Of a stretch of 64,000 nt of DNA, positions 58,051 to 64,000 are shown one piece after another. Source of the stretch: an uncultured Opitutia bacterium (GTDB taxonomy: Bacteria > Verrucomicrobiota > Verrucomicrobiia > Opitutales > UBA953); assembly GCA_903850885.1 (NCBI GenBank), contig CAINMU010000001.1, positions 1-64,000 of the forward strand, given 5' to 3'. Both the position numbers and the translations under genes were made by a program. How positions within the stretch are numbered: position 1 is the first letter of the stretch; each line of letters begins with the position of its first letter. Below the pieces are notes generated by a model. The model made no database searches. It was not told the origin of the DNA and worked only from the letters and a program-made list of their open reading frames with translations.

Positions 58051-59694
58051 TCAGGGACCGCAGATTCCGCAACCGCCGGGAAGTTCTTGGAAAAAGTCGT
58101 GTCCTTTATCGTCCACCAAGATGAACGCCGGGAAATCCACGACTTCGATCTTCCACACGGCTTCCATTCCGAGCTCCGGGTAGTCGATGACTTCGATTTT
58201 ACGGATGTTCTCCTGCGCGAGAATCGCCGCGGGGCCGCCGATCGAACCAAGATAAAAACCGCCATGCGCCTTACAGGCATCCGTGACAGTCTGCCCACGA
58301 TTGCCCTTGGCGATCATGACGAGCGAGCCGCCGTTTTTTTGGAAGAGTTCGACATAGCTGTCCATGCGCCCGGCCGTGGTGGGGCCGAACGAGCCCGACG
58401 GCATACCCGCAGGGGTCTTTGCCGGTCCAGCGTAATAGACAGGATGATCCTTGATGTACTGAGGCAAGCCCTCGCCACGCTCCAAGCGCTCCCGAATCTT
58501 CGCGTGCGCGATATCCCGCGCGACGACGAGCGTACCGGTGAGCGCCAGGCGTGTGGTGACGGGATGTCTGCCCAGCTCGGCCCGGATTTCCGCCATCGGC
58601 CGGTTCAAATTAATCGCCACAACTTTGGTCGCGTCCGCGTGCTTGCGGGCCTCGGCCGGAATGAAGCGGCCAGGGTTCGCCTCAAGCTGTTCAATCCAGA
58701 CTCCATCTTTATCGATCTTGGCTTTGGCATTGCGATCCGCCGAACAGGAAACGGCCAAGCCGATCGGACATGAAGCACCATGGCGTGGCAGGCGCACGAC
58801 CCGCACATCCAACGCGAACCACTTGCCGCCAAACTGCGCGCCGATACCGAGCTGATGGGCCACCTTGAGGAGCTCAGCCTCGAGAGCGAGGTCACGGAAA
58901 GCCCGACCATGCTCATTTCCCGAAGTCGGCAAGGCATCGTAATAATGGGTCGAGGTGAGCTTGACGGCCTTCATGGTCGCCTCGGCCGAGGTGCCTCCGA
59001 TGACGAACGCGAGGTGATAGGGCGGACAAGCGGCGGTACCAAGCGACTGCATCTTCTCGGTGAGGAACGCGACGAGCGACTTCGGGTTCAGGACGGCCTT
59101 GGTCTCTTGATAAAGGTAACACTTGTTCGCCGAGCCTCCGCCTTTCGCGACGAAAAGAAATTCGAATTTCGCCCCGGCCGTCGCACTGATATCAATTTGG
59201 GCCGGTAAGTTCGTACCGGTATTCTTCTCCGTATATAAGTCGAGCGGCGCGAGCTGCGAGTAACGTAAGTTGTTTTGCGCGTAAGCCTGATAGACGCCCA
59301 ACGAAAGGGCCTCAGCATCATCACTTCCGGTCCACACCTGCTGACCTTTTTTCGCCGTGATTGCCGCCGTGCCGGTATCCTGACAGAAAGGCAGCACACC
59401 TTTGGCGGCGACTTCTGCGTTGCGCAACATCGCCAAGGCGACCGTTCGGTCGTTATCACTGGCTTCTTTATCCGCGAGAATCGCCGCCACTTGCTGCAAG
59501 TGCTCCGTGCGGAGATAGAAGTTGATATCGTGCAGCGCCTGATTGGCCAAAAGCGTCAAGGCCTCCGGCGCGACCTTCAAAATCGGCTTACCCTCGAATT
59601 CTCCCACCGAGACATGTTCCTTGGTGAGCAGTCGGTACGGCGTGGTGTCAGGCCCCAGCGGGAAAGGATCCTGATAATGGAAAGCGGAGGCCAT
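58051..59694 (-). CDS. fumarate hydratase, class I
   Basis: 547 aa; [90 protein letters not shown]. Confidence 0.95.
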   Translation of the reverse strand: MASAFHYQDPFPLGPDTTPYRLLTKEHVSVGEFEGKPILKVAPEALTLLANQALHDINFYLRTEHLQQVAAILADKEASDNDRTVALAMLRNAEVAAKGVLPFCQDTGTAAITAKKGQQVWTGSDDAEALSLGVYQAYAQNNLRYSQLAPLDLYTEKNTGTNLPAQIDISATAGAKFEFLFVAKGGGSANKCYLYQETKAVLNPKSLVAFLTEKMQSLGTAACPPYHLAFVIGGTSAEATMKAVKLTSTHYYDALPTSGNEHGRAFRDLALEAELLKVAHQLGIGAQFGGKWFALDVRVVRLPRHGASCPIGLAVSCSADRNAKAKIDKDGVWIEQLEANPGRFIPAEARKHADATKVVAINLNRPMAEIRAELGRHPVTTRLALTGTLVVARDIAHAKIRERLERGEGLPQYIKDHPVYYAGPAKTPAGMPSGSFGPTTAGRMDSYVELFQKNGGSLVMIAKGNRGQTVTDACKAHGGFYLGSIGGPAAILAQENIRKIEVIDYPELGMEAVWKIEVVDFPAFILVDDKGHDFFQELPGGCGICGP

Positions 59695-59741
59695 CGACGC
59701 CCATCATACGAGGGCACGGGCTCCCCGCAAACGGAAATAGG

Positions 59742-60551
59742 TCAGGCTCGTGCCGGCATCAAAGCCGGCACGCCCAACAATACGGGTCCACGGTCGCTGA
59801 CCAAGCTCGTGCCTTCCGGCAAGTCTACGGCGACCAAGGCCAACCCTACTCCGCCGACCGCCGACCGGACCCAGCCTGCCGATTTACCTTCGGCGGTTCT
59901 CAACTCCAAGCCATTCGCTATCGGCCCCGAGACCTTGCGCAGAATACGCCGGAGCGACCCCATCGACTGGATGCGCGCCATGACTTCCTGACCGAGATAA
60001 CATCCTTTGGTATAACTGACCCAAGCATCGAGGCCGCACTCCTGCGGAAATTCATGGGCACCACAATCCGCTGGGACCGATGGCACGCCGGCAGAAATCC
60101 GCAATGCATCCAATTCAGCGAACACGCCAACTGTCCACGGCAACTTTACCTCAGCGGGCGCCAGCACCTCCCAAGCGGTCACCCCAAAACGTCGGGTAGA
60201 AAACAAACGCCCACCGGTAAGCACTTCGACGGAACCCTCACCCCAGACGACAACGCGCTGCCACTGCGCGGACTCCTCCGTCGCGACGACATCGTCGGCG
60301 ATCACGTTCGCCGTGACGATGGCGATTAATTCCGCCGCCGAAAGATGCGGACAGAGTAGCAGGAAAGACCCATCAGCCTCCTTCGCGATGACCGTATGCG
60401 CGAGCACCCTGCCTTTGCGGTTCAACCAAAGCGCATCAACCAGCGGGGCGTTGCGCAGATCCGCCGTACACTGCCCTTGCAGGAATGCGGCCGCATCTTC
60501 GCCCGTGACCCGGACCACCGCGGTGTCAGCTGGGGCAGACTTGAGCGCCAT
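59742..60551 (-). CDS. ygfZ: YgfZ/GcvT domain folate-binding protein
   Basis: FLQGQCTADLRNAPLVDALWLNRKGRVLAHTVI; signature KGCYLGQEVMARIQSMG. Confidence 0.92.
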   Translation of the reverse strand: MALKSAPADTAVVRVTGEDAAAFLQGQCTADLRNAPLVDALWLNRKGRVLAHTVIAKEADGSFLLLCPHLSAAELIAIVTANVIADDVVATEESAQWQRVVVWGEGSVEVLTGGRLFSTRRFGVTAWEVLAPAEVKLPWTVGVFAELDALRISAGVPSVPADCGAHEFPQECGLDAWVSYTKGCYLGQEVMARIQSMGSLRRILRKVSGPIANGLELRTAEGKSAGWVRSAVGGVGLALVAVDLPEGTSLVSDRGPVLLGVPALMPARA

Positions 60552-61036
60552 CAGAGCAGCTTCCAAAGCAAGGCCAACCCTTGAAGCACGAGGTTCGCGT
60601 AGAAGGCCGCCATGACGTCATCGAGCACGATACCGAAGCCGCTGGGTAATTTTTCCAGCGCCTTGATGCCGAATGGCTTCGTAATATCGAACAATCGAAA
60701 GAGCAGAAAACCGAGCAGGACGAAAAGCAGTCCGGTCTTGGTGCCGCCATGCATCGCCGACCCCATAGGGTTAAAAAGAAACACCAAGGGCATCGCCGCA
60801 AATTCGTCGAGGATGACTTCTTGCGGGTCTTTCTTGCCGATGAAAGCCGCGGCGACACCACATAGGAAAATCGCAGCCAAGACGACCAGCGCGTCGAAAA
60901 TTACCTCGTGATACCAGCCTTTGTTATAAGCCAAACGCACGACCAGCGCCCACCAAAGCACGCCCGCCGCCGAACCCCACGTGCCCGGTGCCTTTAATTT
61001 TCCTAACGGGCCGAGCGTAGCGACTTGAACAATCAC
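60551..61036 (-). CDS. pgpA: phosphatidylglycerophosphatase A
   Basis: 161 aa; GKLKAPGTWGSAAGVLWW, KDPQEVILDEFAAMPLVFLF, LFRLFDITKPFGIKALEKLPSGFGIVLDDVMAAFYANLVLQ. Confidence 0.94.
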   Translation of the reverse strand: MIVQVATLGPLGKLKAPGTWGSAAGVLWWALVVRLAYNKGWYHEVIFDALVVLAAIFLCGVAAAFIGKKDPQEVILDEFAAMPLVFLFNPMGSAMHGGTKTGLLFVLLGFLLFRLFDITKPFGIKALEKLPSGFGIVLDDVMAAFYANLVLQGLALLWKLL

Positions 61037-61677
61037 GAGGACAGGCCGGGCAGATGACGGCGATGACGGATAAGATAATTAAGTCCCGAAATCACGGTGA
61101 GCGCCACCGACAACCAGAAGAGCGCCATGATGATAACCTCCCAGCGCTGATGCCAGACGGCGGATAGTTTCCAGTGCGTCTCATAAGCCCGCAAGCCGAT
61201 GAGGTGTCCGATCGCGATGATCTGCAAAAAGGTTTTGATTTTCCCGAGACGCTCCGCCTCGAGCACCTGACCGGAGGCCGCCGCCACCAACCGCAAGCCG
61301 GTGATCAGAAATTCGCGCATCAGGATGAGCACGACCCCGAAGGCGGCCCACAGCGAAGCCGACGGTGACAAGGCCTTCAGCGCACCCGCGTCATCCCATT
61401 CGCGGACTGGCAAGCAATCCGTCGCCGCCATCGCCACCAGGAGTCCGAGGATGAAAATCTTGTCGACCAGCGCATCCATCAAGCGCCCGAAATCCGAAAC
61501 CGCCCCCAGCTTGCGCGCGATCCAGCCGTCGAAAATATCCGTCAAGGCCGCGAAGATGAAGAGCGCCAAGGCCGCACTCGCCCAAACCCCCGCCCAATAA
61601 GTCCATAAGGCGATGACGAAGACCGCCGGCAGCCGGGCGGCGGTCAAAAGGTTGGGGAGATGCCGGAGGAAGCGCAT
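61033..61677 (-). CDS. pgsA: CDP-diacylglycerol-glycerol-3-phosphate 3-phosphatidyltransferase
   Basis: ORF 61033-61743; likely start MRFLRHLPNLLTAARLPAVFVI; CDP-alcohol phosphotransferase motif DIFDGWIARKLGAVSDFGRLMDALVDK. Confidence 0.94.
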   Translation of the reverse strand: MRFLRHLPNLLTAARLPAVFVIALWTYWAGVWASAALALFIFAALTDIFDGWIARKLGAVSDFGRLMDALVDKIFILGLLVAMAATDCLPVREWDDAGALKALSPSASLWAAFGVVLILMREFLITGLRLVAAASGQVLEAERLGKIKTFLQIIAIGHLIGLRAYETHWKLSAVWHQRWEVIIMALFWLSVALTVISGLNYLIRHRRHLPGLSS

Positions 61678-61730
61678 GCAGGCTTGCCGTGAGGATGTTC
61701 CCGCCCGAGAGTGTGTCGCAACAGGAAAAG

Positions 61731-62231
61731 ATGGCCCGCTCAATCCGTATCGCCGTTTACCCCGGCACTTTCGATCCGATCACCCTCGGGCACCTCGACG
61801 TACTCCGTCGCTCCTCTCACATTTTCGATAAGGTGATCGTGGCCATCGCCCCCAGCGATTCCAAGAATCCGTGGTTCTCGCTTGAGGAGCGACTCGCCAT
61901 GGCACGCGAGTCCTGCAAAGGCATCCGCAACGTTCAGGTAAAGCCATTGGAAGGCCTGACCGTCGAATTCGCCCGGCTTCATAAAGCCGCCGCGATCATC
62001 CGTGGCCTGCGCAAATTCAGCGATTTTGAGTTCGAATTCGACTTGGCCCACGCCAACCGGCTCATGGCTCCCGAAATCGAAACGGTCATTTTGATGCCCA
62101 GTCAGGACCAATTCGTGACTTCCTCGAGTTTCGTGAAGGATATCGCCCGGCATAAGCTTTCCCAGGCCGCCGCCTTCGTCCCGCGCTGCGTCTTACCCCA
62201 TCTGCGCAAAAGGTTAGCCGAAAGGGCCTAA
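61731..62231 (+). CDS. coaD: pantetheine-phosphate adenylyltransferase
   Basis: ORF 61689-62231; likely start MARSIRIAVYPGTFDPITLGHLDVLRRSSHIFDKVIVAIA; IIRGLRKFSDFEFEFDLAHANRLM; TSSSFVKDIARH. Confidence 0.96.
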   Translation: MARSIRIAVYPGTFDPITLGHLDVLRRSSHIFDKVIVAIAPSDSKNPWFSLEERLAMARESCKGIRNVQVKPLEGLTVEFARLHKAAAIIRGLRKFSDFEFEFDLAHANRLMAPEIETVILMPSQDQFVTSSSFVKDIARHKLSQAAAFVPRCVLPHLRKRLAERA

Positions 62232-62333
62232 AAGGGCCTGCCTCCGCTGTTGACCGTGGGGGGTAGTTCTATTTGCTCGGCCCTTCCCCCTTGGCGCTCA
62301 GCCCCAAGGGAGCCCTCCTCTCTTTTACCATAT

Positions 62334-63644
62334 ATGGACATTAAAATCCAAGAAACTAACCCGACCCGCCGCACCGTCACCGTGACGATTCCGGCCGCCG
62401 ATGTCGCTACCGCCGAAAAGGAAGTCCTCAAGGGCTTCAAGCGCGAAGCCGCCCTTCCCGGCTTCCGCCCCGGCAATGCTCCCGAAAGCGCCCTCCGCCT
62501 CAAGTACGGTAAGGCCATCGCCGACGAGGTCAGCCAACGCCTCCTCTCCCAAGGCTATGAACGCATCAGCCAAGAAAAGGGTTTCACGGTCTACACCCTC
62601 GCCGATGTCCATCGCGACGACACCGCCACCGCCGGCGCCGACGTAGTCATTCGCTACGAAGTCGACGTGGTCCCCGAATTCAAGACTCCCGACTGGAAGT
62701 CTGTCCGCATCCCAGAAGAAGCCGTCGTCGTCACCGAAGCCGACATCGAAGAGCATCTGAAGAAGATTCTCGAACAGCGCGCCCGTTATGAAAAGACGGA
62801 AGACGCTGCCATCAAGAGCGACTACGTTCGCATCGCTTACACGGGCACGATCGACGGTAAGGCCGTCACCGAGATTGATGCCGAAGCCAAGTCCTACGGC
62901 AGCGCCGAATCCACCTGGGAAGAAGCTGGCGCCGAAGGCGAAGCCGTGGCCGTCCCCGCGATTGCCAAAGCCGTGATTGGTCTCAAGGCCGGCGATACCG
63001 CTCAGGCTGAATTCACTTTCCCCGCGACCCATGAACGTGAAGCTTTGCGCGGTAAGACCGTGCATTACGCCATCACGGCCAATGAAGTCCGCCGCAAGAC
63101 CATGCCGGCCCTCGACGAGACGTTCATCAAGAGCGTCGGCGTTAAAGATGAAGCCGAACTGCGCGATCAACTCCGCAAGGGCATCGAAGGCTCCAAACAA
63201 CAGGCCGCCGAAACCGCCCGCCGTGAAAAGGCCGTCGACGCCCTCCTCGCCGGTCAGGACTTCCCCCTCCCTGAATCCGCCATCAACTCCGTCGCCCAAG
63301 GCTTGTTCATGGAATACGCCCAATTACGGATGCGTAACGGCGTGAAGCCCGAGCAACTCGAAACCCAACGCGAAGAGATTCTCGCCGAATCCCGCAAGGC
63401 CGCCGCCATCCGCGTTCGGGCCCAATTCGTGCTCACCCGCATCGCCGAAGAGGCCAAGCTCGAGATCAGCCGCGAAGACCTCAGCGCCGCCATCATGCGC
63501 GCCGCTTACACCTCCCAAGTCCCCCCTGAAAAGCTCGTCAAGGATCGCCAACGCTTGAACGAAATCCGCCGGGATACGCTCCTGAACAAGGCCCTCGACC
63601 TCGTCCTCGCCGGCGGCAGCGAAGGCGTGGTTGAGAAAGTTTAA
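62334..63644 (+). CDS. tig: trigger factor
   Basis: ORF 62250-63644; likely start MDIKIQETNPTRRTVTVTIPA; KGFKREAALPGFRPGNAPESALRLKYG; FKBP-like and C-terminal domains. Confidence 0.95.
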   Translation: MDIKIQETNPTRRTVTVTIPAADVATAEKEVLKGFKREAALPGFRPGNAPESALRLKYGKAIADEVSQRLLSQGYERISQEKGFTVYTLADVHRDDTATAGADVVIRYEVDVVPEFKTPDWKSVRIPEEAVVVTEADIEEHLKKILEQRARYEKTEDAAIKSDYVRIAYTGTIDGKAVTEIDAEAKSYGSAESTWEEAGAEGEAVAVPAIAKAVIGLKAGDTAQAEFTFPATHEREALRGKTVHYAITANEVRRKTMPALDETFIKSVGVKDEAELRDQLRKGIEGSKQQAAETARREKAVDALLAGQDFPLPESAINSVAQGLFMEYAQLRMRNGVKPEQLETQREEILAESRKAAAIRVRAQFVLTRIAEEAKLEISREDLSAAIMRAAYTSQVPPEKLVKDRQRLNEIRRDTLLNKALDLVLAGGSEGVVEKV

Positions 63645-63684
63645 CTTTCAGGTATAGTTCCCCTTCACCTCCCCCCTTCGATTT

Positions 63685-64000
63685 ATGTCCTACATCATTC
63701 CCAACGTAGTTGAACGCGATGCCCGGGGCGAACGCGCGTGGGACATCTACAGCCGGCTCCTGAAGGACCGCATTATCTTCCTCGGCGCCCCGATCTACGA
63801 CGACGTGGCCAACGCCGTGATCGCGCAGTTACTCTTCTTGCAGATGGAAGATCCGAAGAAAGATATTTCCATCTATATTAATTCGCCGGGTGGCTCGATC
63901 ACCGCCGGGATGGCGATTTATGATACGATGAATTTCCTGAGCTGCGATATTAACACTTATTGCGTCGGTCTCTCCGCCAGCATGGCGACCGTCCTCCTCT
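63685..64000 (+). CDS. clpP: ATP-dependent Clp protease proteolytic subunit, truncated at the right window edge
   Basis: [105 protein letters not shown]; open to the edge. Confidence 0.96.
   Translation, partial: MSYIIPNVVERDARGERAWDIYSRLLKDRIIFLGAPIYDDVANAVIAQLLFLQMEDPKKDISIYINSPGGSITAGMAIYDTMNFLSCDINTYCVGLSASMATVLL

Noticed and set aside
62325-63323. 332-aa minus-strand ORF
   Set aside because: Antisense to trigger factor; Gly/Phe/Asp-rich shadow ORF.

Overview
The 64 kb window looks like chromosomal sequence from a bacterium of the PVC group, probably Verrucomicrobia; this rests on gene families only, since no rRNA is present. I see no CRISPR array, transposase, integrase or prophage. 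The left part (1-19 kb) is an accessory cluster of secreted PVC-type proteins: four PSCyt1/DUF1549/DUF1553 proteins (three in tandem), two Tat-type DUF1501 proteins, a sulfatase-like protein, a lactonase-like protein and a glycerate kinase. Next come a sigma-70 family factor paired with a secreted CxxCH protein, SGNH and DUF1080 hydrolases, an S9 peptidase, a membrane pyrophosphatase, and several secreted alpha/beta-hydrolase-like proteins. From about 35 kb the region is mostly housekeeping: trmD, rplS, rpsP, tRNA-Tyr, rpsT, lspA, ileS, trpS, a Gld-like ABC cluster, nuoA, class I fumarase, ygfZ, pgpA, pgsA, coaD, tig and clpP (cut by the window edge). I did not find a convincing undescribed multi-gene defence or mobile system. 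The best leads are proteins with altered signature motifs: a sulfatase with CSPSL instead of CxPxR, an RluA-like protein without the HRLD motif, a DksA/TraR-like protein with a degenerate zinc finger and a histone-like Lys/Ala/Pro tail, and a DUF1553 protein with an apparent carbohydrate-binding-like insertion. Family names come from motif recognition by eye; no database search was run.
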